Shown here one piece after another: positions 1 to 6,948 of a stretch of 64,000 bases of DNA; positions within the stretch are counted from its first letter, which is position 1; every line of letters begins with the position of its first letter. The stretch spans positions 1-64,000 of the forward strand of contig NZ_CALIMF010000012.1 of NCBI RefSeq assembly GCF_938028735.1. Reading direction: 5' to 3'. The notes beneath the pieces were generated by a model. The model was not told the DNA's origin. It searched no databases and saw nothing but the letters and a program-made list of their open reading frames with translations. Both the position numbers and the translations under genes were made by a program. This stretch comes from an uncultured Thermanaerothrix sp. (lineage in GTDB: Bacteria; Chloroflexota; Anaerolineae; Anaerolineales; Anaerolineaceae).

Positions 1-50
1 GATCTCTGTGTTCAGGTAATTGCTACTTAGCGCCTCAACAGGGCGAGAAT

Positions 51-103
51 AACTGCGGGGTTGACAATTGGTCGAAAAGACCAAACCCGCAGTTTTTGTT
101 TTG
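51..103 (+). terminator. Rho-independent terminator of an upstream gene
   Basis: A 9-bp perfect stem (51-59 with 86-94) encloses a smaller GGTC/GACC hairpin (70-73 with 79-82) and is followed by a T-rich run (93-100). It probably ends a plus-strand gene left of the window, so the small gene at 167 begins a new unit. Confidence 0.75.
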
Positions 104-166
104 GCTTTGTGTGATGAGAGGCAAGACGCACTTTGAGAGAACCTGTTAAGCCAAATGGAGGTAAAG

Positions 167-469
167 ATGCGTTACGCAGTGGATTTTGAAGGCCGAACCG
201 TAACCTACACCAAGACAGCAACTGAAGCGGAAGTGAGCCGTCTCTTTTGTGCGGCGGTGGTCAGCAAGCGCTTCCGTGAGCAATTGCTTGAAGACCCATT
301 ACTGGCGGTGGCCCAAGGATATAATGGCGAATCCTTCAACCTGCTCCCCGATACTCTGGAACACCTGAGTCATATTCGGGCGGACTCGCTCAGCGATTTT
401 GCGGCTCAGTTCCTAGCGCGTGAAGCCCCCGTGCAGGTCGAGTTTCCGATATCAATGGGTGTGCGCTGA
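167..469 (+). CDS. Small NHLP/Os1348-like protein, function unknown
   Basis: This predicts a 100-residue protein. The start at 167 is chosen because GGAGGT (157-162) lies 4 nt ahead of it; the ATG at 155 overlaps that ribosome binding site and is unlikely to be used. After an N-terminal strand-like segment comes a helical part with the pattern FREQLLEDPLLAVAQGYNGE and then IRADSLSDFAAQFL. That pattern resembles the Os1348/NHLP clan of nitrile-hydratase-like leader proteins, some of which are RiPP precursors. No modification enzyme or exporter is nearby, and the C-terminus shows no obvious core peptide, so a precursor role is not supported. It lies 62 nt before a GAF-HD-GYP gene on the same strand and is probably cotranscribed, so a regulatory or partner role is possible. 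The family call is from memory of the motif pattern. Confidence 0.6.
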   Translation: MRYAVDFEGRTVTYTKTATEAEVSRLFCAAVVSKRFREQLLEDPLLAVAQGYNGESFNLLPDTLEHLSHIRADSLSDFAAQFLAREAPVQVEFPISMGVR

Positions 470-531
470 TTCGGGGCGGTAAGGTAGTCCTGGTTGCGCA
501 ATAACAATAATCCCAAGTTGAGGCCCTTACC

Positions 532-1680
532 ATGAATGCTCGCCTTCCGGATACGGGTGAATTGCGGCGCTTGGTGGCCGAGTCAGTGGCTAAAGCTGGC
601 TTTGAGCCAACCACGTCGTCATTTGCCCCCGCAATGCCCGTTTATGAAGACCCTCTCAGTGCCGCGTTGAGTGGTTTGGCGACATGCGTGGTGAGTGTGA
701 CTCGGACGGCATTTTGCAAGGTGGTTATCTTGGGAGGGGAATGGGGTTTTGAAAGTCGCGCGGTCGCATTTGCGGATGGAGGTGGGCACATACGGCGCAT
801 TGCAGAACCATTCTACGCTCAGCGCTTATACCGCCAGGTCATTATCTCAGGTCATCCCATGCTCATCTCGCGTGAGCAAGACTCGCTGGGCTTGGATGAA
901 GGGCGTACCCTTCGCTATCATGATGCCAATGCATTACTCCTCATGGCTATTGGGGAGGATTCCTCATCGGTTAGAGGTGTCTTGATCATTGGTGCCAAGC
1001 AACCGGCGCACTTTCATGATGGGCAACTAAGGTTGGCTGGGTTATTGGCACGATATGCGCATTCGCTGGTGGATTATGTAACCCATCCGGAGGCTCGTCC
1101 GCCGTTATACGATGATATAGTCATGCTCTCGAAGAGCATTGAGTTGTATGATTTATCCATTTCCCAGCACAGTATGACCTTGGTGCAGGTGGCCGAGCGT
1201 CTCGCCAAACGTTTGGGGTGTCTACCGACAGAGATAAAGACGATAGGGTTGGCGGCCTTGCTCCACGATTTGGGAAAAGTGGGTGTTCCAATGGCAATTT
1301 TGCAAAAACCGGAACCCCTTTCCCCGGAGGAGTGGGTGTTAATGCGCCGTCATCCCGAGATCGGGGCTCAGATTGTCCAAATGATCACTGGCCTCAGTGG
1401 CGTGGCCACTATTATCCAGTGCCATCATGAAAACTTTGATGGCAGCGGTTACCCCCACGGGCTAAAAGGCTATCAAATCCCATTAGGGTCTCGCATTTTG
1501 GCAGTTGTAGATGCATTTGAAGCCATTACTGGGGGACGGGTGTACCGACCGCCACGCTCAGCAGAAGCAGCTTTACAAGAGATTCAGCGTTGTGCGGGCA
1601 CCCAATTCGACCCACAAATCGTTGAGGCTTTTGTTGCGCTTATCAAGGAAGAAGGGTTTAACGCTAGTCAGGGGGAGTAA
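532..1680 (+). CDS. GAF and HD-GYP domain protein (probable cyclic di-GMP phosphodiesterase)
   Basis: This is a 382-residue cytoplasmic protein with no membrane segment. Residues about 55-180 look like a GAF sensor domain and residues about 200-370 form an HD-GYP domain. The metal-binding HD (HDLGKVGVP near residue 245), the pair in QCHHEN, and the GYP signature in GSGYPHGLKG (near 304) are all intact, so it should be catalytically competent. HD-GYP proteins hydrolyse cyclic di-GMP or related cyclic dinucleotides. The GAF ligand cannot be read from the sequence. It follows the NHLP-like small gene and is followed by hairpins before the convergent protease gene. Confidence 0.88.
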   Translation: MNARLPDTGELRRLVAESVAKAGFEPTTSSFAPAMPVYEDPLSAALSGLATCVVSVTRTAFCKVVILGGEWGFESRAVAFADGGGHIRRIAEPFYAQRLYRQVIISGHPMLISREQDSLGLDEGRTLRYHDANALLLMAIGEDSSSVRGVLIIGAKQPAHFHDGQLRLAGLLARYAHSLVDYVTHPEARPPLYDDIVMLSKSIELYDLSISQHSMTLVQVAERLAKRLGCLPTEIKTIGLAALLHDLGKVGVPMAILQKPEPLSPEEWVLMRRHPEIGAQIVQMITGLSGVATIIQCHHENFDGSGYPHGLKGYQIPLGSRILAVVDAFEAITGGRVYRPPRSAEAALQEIQRCAGTQFDPQIVEAFVALIKEEGFNASQGE

Positions 1681-1705
1681 AGCGTTGCACCAGAACCGGG
1701 GTACT

Positions 1706-1735
1706 GTCGAGCGCGGGAGGAATCCTGCGCTCGAC
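1706..1735 (+). terminator. Inverted repeat after the HD-GYP gene
   Basis: A 9-bp perfect inverted repeat (1706-1714 with 1727-1735) lies 25 nt past the HD-GYP stop. No T-run follows, so it may only stabilise the 3' end. Confidence 0.35.
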
Positions 1736-1773
1736 GGGTTAAGGGAGATTGAAAGCGCTTCTGCAACAATAAT

Positions 1774-1830
1774 GCCCGACAGTAACTGCGCTGTCACTGT
1801 CGGGCACCTGCGATTGGTTGGCCCTTTTTA
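1774..1830 (+). terminator. Probable terminator between convergent genes
   Basis: A 10-bp perfect stem (1774-1783 with 1796-1805) is followed at a distance by TTTTTACTTTT (about 1824-1834). It lies between the convergent HD-GYP and protease genes and could serve either strand. The gap between stem and T-run makes the call moderate. Confidence 0.45.
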
Positions 1831-1833
1831 CTT

Positions 1834-3426
1834 TTAAGGTAAGGCCCCTACGACGTCAAAAGTAGCCAGAGCTTGATCCAGAGCAGCCCAATCGCCATCA
1901 CTCATTGCGTTGAAGAGAATAGTGACTAGAAAAGCGGTCTTGTTTTGTTGGGGGCGTGCTGTGAGCACAACAAGGGCGTTCCCAGCACCGTTGCAATTAG
2001 AATAAAGGTCATAGGCTCCTTCGTAGGCGCTATCTTCGTAATCGTAGCGCCCTTGCCACTTGCACTCTTTGCGGTAGTTTTCGCGATAGGCATCGAGCAG
2101 CTGAATATATCCGGCGAGTTGGGCTACCTGATCGGAGACAGCGAAGAAGATCCCCGGCTCATCCCAGTAGTTCGCGAAGTTGTTCAGGCTGGCAGCCGCG
2201 GTGATGCTAGCACCGATGACGGTATTGTCGAGAACCCAGGGGGAACCATCCACTTCGCCCCAAGAGGAGGGAATGGCTACTTGGATGGCTCCTGAGTTGT
2301 CCTGAACTAGTACGTAGTTGGTAGGAGTAGAGGTACCCGAATCCGAAACTTCACCCCCTAATTCCTGGGCAAAGGAAAACTTGGTTGTTAGAGGCTGACC
2401 ATTCAGTTCGCCAGAAAGATATTCCTGGGTATCAAAACGCAGAACCTCGATGGCAATGGCGCTGTCGGATTCGCGAGTACGCAAGATATCGCAGTAATCG
2501 CTCATGGTACCATCGGTTGCCAGGACTAGCCCTTCCATGCGGGTGATGATGTCTCCCCCCTGGATACCAGCCTTGCTCGCTGGCGAACCTGATTTGACAG
2601 AGGCCACCCAAATCCCGCTCAGACTGCCATCTTCCGACATGACTGCCTGACCATTGATACCAATCGATTCGAAGTCCTTACCACTTCGTAGTACGTTTAT
2701 GACTTTTATGGCGTCCTGGGCGCGAATGGCAAAGTTCATATCGTAGACATTGTTGCCTGCATAGTTGATCCCTACAACTCGTGCTTGATTATCCACCAAC
2801 GGCCCGCCTGAATTTCCACCCCGAATACGTGCATCGTGTTCAATGACAGCGGGAATGGAAGCCCAAGAGGTCTTTCCATCGGCTTTGGCTTTGGAGACAA
2901 TCCCTTTAGTCAGAGTATATTCGGGATCGCCAAGTGGAAAACCAGCGGCATAAACCTCCAGGCCGGGATTAATCTCACCTTCGTGGAAGTCAAGAAACGG
3001 AAAGTCCTCGCCTTCGATATCAATGACGGCCAGATCCCAACATTCTGAGACCCCCAGGATGCGCGCATTGCGAGGCTGGCTTTCGCCTCCGACCCATACC
3101 TTGATCAAGGCGGCGCCGGTAACGACATGGTTGTTGGTCACGGCAATACCCGAGGGATCAATGATGAAGCCCGAACCGCGTCCAGCTACGTTCAACATCA
3201 ACCCAACCTCGGGATCCACAAACGTGCCCTGTGCTTCGATTTGAACAGTTGCTTTTTTAAGGTCCTCAATGTTCCGAATGGCTTGGGGGCCTTGGGGAGT
3301 GGGGGTGTTTTCGGGAGCGAGGGCTTGAGTGGTTGATACCACTGTGGGGGAAGGAGATTGAGCCCCCGAACAAGCGGCCAGCACCAAGGCAATAACAACA
3401 AAAATGATGACCTTTCTTAGGGACAT
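1834..3426 (-). CDS. HtrA/DegP-like trypsin-PDZ serine protease, lipoprotein
   Basis: This predicts a 530-residue protein. The start at 3426 is preferred over an in-frame ATG 36 nt upstream because AAAGGA stands 7 nt before it and the protein then opens with a clean lipoprotein signal (LVLAAC, Cys19). After a Pro/Thr-rich linker comes a trypsin-like domain with the full triad: His100 in TNNHVV, Asp131 in CWDLAV and Ser206 in GGNSGGP. A PDZ domain follows (about 265-340). The last 190 residues match nothing I recognise and contain several Cys and aromatic residues. It should act outside the membrane in protein quality control or processing. The long unknown C-terminal domain distinguishes it from ordinary DegP. 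Confidence 0.88.
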   Translation of the reverse strand: MSLRKVIIFVVIALVLAACSGAQSPSPTVVSTTQALAPENTPTPQGPQAIRNIEDLKKATVQIEAQGTFVDPEVGLMLNVAGRGSGFIIDPSGIAVTNNHVVTGAALIKVWVGGESQPRNARILGVSECWDLAVIDIEGEDFPFLDFHEGEINPGLEVYAAGFPLGDPEYTLTKGIVSKAKADGKTSWASIPAVIEHDARIRGGNSGGPLVDNQARVVGINYAGNNVYDMNFAIRAQDAIKVINVLRSGKDFESIGINGQAVMSEDGSLSGIWVASVKSGSPASKAGIQGGDIITRMEGLVLATDGTMSDYCDILRTRESDSAIAIEVLRFDTQEYLSGELNGQPLTTKFSFAQELGGEVSDSGTSTPTNYVLVQDNSGAIQVAIPSSWGEVDGSPWVLDNTVIGASITAAASLNNFANYWDEPGIFFAVSDQVAQLAGYIQLLDAYRENYRKECKWQGRYDYEDSAYEGAYDLYSNCNGAGNALVVLTARPQQNKTAFLVTILFNAMSDGDWAALDQALATFDVVGALP

Positions 3427-3666
3427 TCCGGCATCCTTTCTGGGATTTTGGAATAAGCACACCTATACAAGCGCCCCCACGATTGCCCCCTGTGGTCAGA
3501 TCACCCAAGGCATGCTGGTATATACATTTTATCTTATTTGGGGCTGAATTCGATAAGATCTGTTAAGACTGTTTTCCTTAATAGAAATAGTGGGTATGAA
3601 TTTAGTTGATGTTTTGATGTGGCATCCAGGGTATAATGCGAACCCCACTACTACTTGATGCAGCAC

Positions 3667-3697
3667 TTGACGATTCTGCGCCCCCGCGGTATATTAT
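3667..3697 (+). promoter_or_regulatory. Promoter of tRNA-Arg
   Basis: TTGACG (3667-3672) and TATTAT (3692-3697) are separated by 19 nt, and the tRNA starts 12 nt after the -10. The spacer is slightly long. A second TATAAT at 3632-3637 further up could be an alternative start. The rest of 3427-3666 shows no gene; it is the divergent promoter region between the protease and the tRNA. Confidence 0.55.
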
Positions 3698-3708
3698 GAG
3701 CACAAAAC

Positions 3709-3782
3709 GCCCTCGTAGCTCAAATGGATAGAGCGTTTGCTTGCGGAGCAAAAGGCTGCGTGTTCGAGTCACGCCGAGGGCA
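3709..3782 (+). tRNA. tRNA-Arg (anticodon GCG)
   Basis: A complete cloverleaf: 7-bp acceptor stem GCCCTCG/CGAGGGC, D arm GCTC/GAGC, anticodon stem TTTGC/GCAAA with loop TTGCGGA (anticodon GCG, reading CGC), and a T arm with TTCGAGT. The discriminator base is A at 3782. CCA is not encoded. Confidence 0.93.
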
Positions 3783-3795
3783 CACAGACGGAGTC

Positions 3796-3821
3796 GAGCG
3801 GTTGAGTAAGCCGCTCTTTTT
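3796..3821 (+). terminator. Terminator after tRNA-Arg
   Basis: A GC-rich 6-bp stem (GAGCGG/CCGCTC) with a 9-nt loop is followed directly by TTTTTC. It separates the tRNA from surE. Confidence 0.65.
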
Positions 3822-3851
3822 CATTCCACAAACCTGTCAAAAAGGGGATCG

Positions 3852-4658
3852 ATGCATAGGCCATTAATTCTACTTACTAATGATGATGGCGTGGATTCAC
3901 CGGGACTCTGGGCGGCCGCGCGGGCTCTTGCCCGGTTGGGTGAAGTTGCTGTGGTTGCCCCGCGCATGCAATCCACGGGAGCAGGGCGGAGTATGCCCCA
4001 TCTATCAGATGGGCGGATCGAACGGCGGGAACGGAGGGAGGACGGTTATACCTGGGTGGCGTTTGGTGTGAATGGTACGCCGGCACAGGCAGTAGATCAT
4101 GCTCTCCTGGAACTGCTGCCCCGCTATCCCAATTTGGTGGTCTCGGGGATCAATTATGGCGAGAATGTTGGTACAGGCATCACCATTTCAGGCACCATTG
4201 GTGCAGCCATGGAAGCCGCCTCGTTTGGTATTCCAGCATTGGCGGTTTCCCTTCAGACGGGGATTCACAACCACCTGACTCACTCAGAGGAGGTGGACTT
4301 TTCGGCTGCTGCGTACTTTACTGGTTACTTTGCGCAACGTATTTTGGATAAGGGTTTGCCGGGGGATGTGCAAATCCTTAAGGTTGAGGTACCAACGGAG
4401 GCTACTCCTGAAACTCCATGGCGGGTCACTCGCTTGGCCATGCACCGCTATTATGTTCCCTATTCCACCCGCAAGGGTGGGTTAGACGAGGAGGCTCCCT
4501 TAGGTTACCGTGTGGAGGTCTCGCCAGAAGAAGTGCCTGTGGATTCGGATATTTATGCCTTGCTTTACGAGCGCGTGGTTTCGGTAACCCCCCTGACCCT
4601 AGATATGACGGCGCGTTATCCTCTCCAATCTCTGGAAGCGCATCTTGGCCGGGGGTGA
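3852..4658 (+). CDS. surE: 5'/3'-nucleotidase SurE
   Basis: This 268-residue protein matches the SurE family in length and motifs. It starts with LLTNDDGVDSPG, whose paired Asp bind the metal, followed by the nucleotide-site segment around QSTGAG and the conserved SGINYGENVGTG stretch. SurE is a cytoplasmic metal-dependent phosphatase that removes phosphate from nucleoside monophosphates and can act on short polyphosphate in some species. AAAGGGG lies 5 nt before the ATG. It is followed closely by a convergent Rrf2 regulator. The last 60 residues, less conserved in the family, include a basic stretch. I have high confidence in the family; the in vivo substrate is unknown. Confidence 0.95.
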   Translation: MHRPLILLTNDDGVDSPGLWAAARALARLGEVAVVAPRMQSTGAGRSMPHLSDGRIERRERREDGYTWVAFGVNGTPAQAVDHALLELLPRYPNLVVSGINYGENVGTGITISGTIGAAMEAASFGIPALAVSLQTGIHNHLTHSEEVDFSAAAYFTGYFAQRILDKGLPGDVQILKVEVPTEATPETPWRVTRLAMHRYYVPYSTRKGGLDEEAPLGYRVEVSPEEVPVDSDIYALLYERVVSVTPLTLDMTARYPLQSLEAHLGRG

Positions 4659-4667
4659 GCCATTGCC

Positions 4668-5081
4668 CTATCCCACTGCGGAGGTAGCCGCCACATTAGC
4701 AAAGGTGGCACGGCGGAGGCGGTCAACCAGCTCTTCTTTGGCCTCGCACCAAATGGGCCGCAGCGCACAATTTTCTCCGAAGGGGCACGCACTAGGTGAT
4801 TGCGTGCATTCGTTCAGCATAATCGGACCATCAATGGCCTCCACTACCTCCAGGACAGTAATTTCATGGGGTGGCTTGGCTAGGGAGACCCCTCCACGTG
4901 CGCCGCGGGAGGTGTGGATTAACCCAGCGATGGAAAGTTGCGAGATGATCTTGGCCAGAAAAGAAGGTGGAATGTGTTGCTGTTCGGCGATTTCGCTGGT
5001 TGCTGCACGCTGGTTAGGCCCTAATTGTGCTAGGTAGTAGATCGCACGCAAGGCATAATCGGCTTGTCGGGTAATTTGCAT
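4668..5081 (-). CDS. Rrf2 family transcriptional regulator, probably Fe-S binding
   Basis: This 137-residue protein has a winged-helix domain starting MQITRQADYALRAIYYLA, typical of Rrf2/IscR proteins. Three cysteines, Cys92, Cys99 and Cys105, follow the dimerisation helix with C-x6-C-x5-C spacing, close to the C-x5-C-x5-C cluster ligands of IscR. It may therefore sense Fe-S status or redox/nitrosative stress. No isc or suf genes are adjacent. It is divergent from the thioesterase-peptidase pair, so that pair and its own gene are plausible targets. The ribosome binding site AGAGGGATAGGA precedes the ATG. Confidence 0.9.
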   Translation of the reverse strand: MQITRQADYALRAIYYLAQLGPNQRAATSEIAEQQHIPPSFLAKIISQLSIAGLIHTSRGARGGVSLAKPPHEITVLEVVEAIDGPIMLNECTQSPSACPFGENCALRPIWCEAKEELVDRLRRATFANVAATSAVG

Positions 5082-5131
5082 CGTTCCTATCCCTCTTTTC
5101 AGAAATATAGGTAGAAATTATCTGTTTATTT

Positions 5132-5160
5132 AGTTTATGCGTTTGTTAAATTTGGAGCAA
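5132..5160 (-). promoter_or_regulatory. Promoter of the Rrf2 regulator
   Basis: On the minus strand TTGCTC (5160-5155) and TAAACT (5137-5132) are 17 nt apart, about 50 nt before the start codon. The A/T-rich leader between them and the gene could hold an autoregulatory site, but I cannot define one. Confidence 0.45.
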
Positions 5161-5190
5161 GTGACTAAGATCATGGCTATATGATGACCT

Positions 5191-5220
5191 TTGACGTAGT
5201 TCCAATTCATTCGGTATAAT
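5191..5220 (+). promoter_or_regulatory. Leaderless promoter of the thioesterase gene
   Basis: TTGACG (5191-5196), an 18-nt spacer and a perfect TATAAT (5215-5220). The ATG at 5228 is only 7 nt beyond the -10, where transcription would start, and there is no ribosome binding site. The transcript should begin at or within a base or two of the ATG. Confidence 0.75.
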
Positions 5221-5227
5221 CCGAACC

Positions 5228-5665
5228 ATGAGTGAAGCATTCCGCTTTTATTATCCGATTCAAGTTCGCTATGGGGATTTGGATCCCCAGTGGCATGTTA
5301 ATAATGCGCGTTTCCTTACCTATCTTGAACAAGCGCGTCTGGCGTACCTAATTCAATTGGGCTTGTTTGATGGTCATTCCTTTCTCGATCTAGGACTGAT
5401 TGTGGCGGATATTCATATCGCGTATCGCGCGCCGATTGCCTTGCTGGAAGAATTGCGGGTTGGTGTAAAGACCGTGCGTTTAGGCCAGAAGAGCCTGAAG
5501 ATGGTCTATGTGGTTGAGAACCCTTCTACCGGGCAGGTGAAAGCCCAGGCAGAAGTGGTCATGGTGGCATACGACTATCATCGTCGGGTTAGCGTTCCCT
5601 TGGATCAGCGTTGGCGTGAGACCATCGCCGCGTTTGAAGGCATCCCAGAATACGCTGAAGGATGA
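5228..5665 (+). CDS. Acyl-CoA thioesterase, hotdog fold (YbgC/4HBT type)
   Basis: This is a single-domain hotdog protein of 145 residues. The signature RYGDLDPQWHVNNARFL (residues 14-30) is the 4-hydroxybenzoyl-CoA thioesterase/YbgC active-site segment with its catalytic Asp, and is followed by the long central helix. Members hydrolyse acyl-CoA or acyl-ACP thioesters in the cytoplasm; the chain preference cannot be read here. Translation probably starts on a leaderless mRNA. The stop overlaps an ATG of the downstream peptidase gene, indicating cotranscription. Confidence 0.9.
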   Translation: MSEAFRFYYPIQVRYGDLDPQWHVNNARFLTYLEQARLAYLIQLGLFDGHSFLDLGLIVADIHIAYRAPIALLEELRVGVKTVRLGQKSLKMVYVVENPSTGQVKAQAEVVMVAYDYHRRVSVPLDQRWRETIAAFEGIPEYAEG

Positions 5666-5670
5666 GATAC

Positions 5671-6723
5671 ATGATGAATCTGCCGGATATCCACATTGAG
5701 AATCTCTTGGATTTCCTGACCGGCTTGCTCAATACGCCAAGCCCAACCGGATTTACAGACTTGGGGATGGACTACGTGGAACGTGCGTTATGTCAATTGG
5801 AGGGTGTGAGAGTGGAACGTACTCCCAAGGGCGCCCTGTTGGCTCGCTTGGAAGGTGAAATCGGGGTGGCTCCTTGGGCGGTTGTTACGCACGTGGATAC
5901 GCTGGGGGCCATGGTCAAGGAGATTAAGCCTAATGGGCGCTTAAAGATGACCTCTATTGGGGGTTTTGCCTGGAACACTGTGGAATCCGAGGGGTGTACG
6001 GTTTTCACCCATAAGGGTCAGCGTTATCGCGGAAGCATTCTGGTTACGGCGGCTTCCTCTCACGTGCATGGTAAGCGGACTGCTGAAGCACCGCGAGATG
6101 CTGAGAGCATGGAAGTGCGCCTAGATGCGCGCACCCAGAGCGCCGAAGAAACGCAAGCCTTGGGTGTTGAGGTGGGCGACTTTATTGCTTTTGATCCGCG
6201 GGTCGAGGTTAATGAGGGGTTTGTGCGCTCTCGGCATCTGGATAACAAAGCCGGGGTAGCATGTGTTGTAGCGGCGATGCAAACGCTGGTGCGGGCTCAC
6301 CTCAAGCCTCGACGCACGCTTTATGCTCTCTTCAGCAATTATGAGGAAGTTGGGCACGGAGCATCCGCTGGGTTGCCAGCAGATCTGTCGGCTCTCATCG
6401 TGGTGGATATGGCGGCAGTGGGTGAAGGGCAGACATCGGATGAATTTCATGCTACGTTATGCGTGAAGGACTCGCACGGTCCTTACGATCGGGGATTGAG
6501 CCTGCGGTTGCGCCATCTGGCTGAGCAGTACCAGGTCCCATACAAAGTGGATATTTACCCGAATTACGGATCGGACGGTGGGGCATTCTGGCGGGCAGGT
6601 GGGAATGCCCCTGTGGCTTTGATCGGTCCGGGAGTAGATGCTTCGCATAATTATGAACGAACGCACGTGGAAGCCTTGGTAGCCACTACCCGCTGGTTGT
6701 TGGCCTATGCGTTGAACGCGTGA
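5671..6723 (+). CDS. M42 family metalloaminopeptidase
   Basis: This is a 350-residue peptidase of the M42 (glutamyl aminopeptidase/FrvX) family. The metal ligands and base are recognisable: His/Asp in VVTHVDTLG, Asp in RHLDNKAG, Glu-Glu in NYEEVGHG, Asp in IVVDMAAVG, and a C-terminal His in ASHNYERTH. The start at 5671 is favoured because GAAGG at 5657-5661 is 9 nt ahead; an ATG at 5662 overlaps the thioesterase stop and lies directly against the ribosome binding site. It should be a cytoplasmic di-zinc or di-cobalt enzyme trimming peptides, in a two-gene unit with the thioesterase. Confidence 0.9.
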   Translation: MMNLPDIHIENLLDFLTGLLNTPSPTGFTDLGMDYVERALCQLEGVRVERTPKGALLARLEGEIGVAPWAVVTHVDTLGAMVKEIKPNGRLKMTSIGGFAWNTVESEGCTVFTHKGQRYRGSILVTAASSHVHGKRTAEAPRDAESMEVRLDARTQSAEETQALGVEVGDFIAFDPRVEVNEGFVRSRHLDNKAGVACVVAAMQTLVRAHLKPRRTLYALFSNYEEVGHGASAGLPADLSALIVVDMAAVGEGQTSDEFHATLCVKDSHGPYDRGLSLRLRHLAEQYQVPYKVDIYPNYGSDGGAFWRAGGNAPVALIGPGVDASHNYERTHVEALVATTRWLLAYALNA

Positions 6724-6779
6724 GTGGGAATTCTCGAGCCTGGCTGATAGAGCAACCTTTTACGTTTTTGAGGAGGCTC

Positions 6780-6807
6780 TCGACAAGGCCCTAAACTCTG
6801 GTAGAAT
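6780..6807 (+). promoter_or_regulatory. Promoter of clpC
   Basis: TCGACA (6780-6785), 16-nt spacer, TAGAAT (6802-6807). This leaves a leader of about 130 nt before clpC. I see no clear CtsR heptad repeat or CIRCE inverted repeat in it. Confidence 0.5.
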
Positions 6808-6948
6808 TACACGCAGAATGGGGAACGATCTTTGGTCCCCTTGACAAATTGGATGATGTTGTTTTGGGGTGTGTGGATTCACACTACCCTGGTTGGATGT
6901 GAAGTAAGTTTATTGGAAAGACGGTTTTTACGTTGAAGGAGGATTGCC

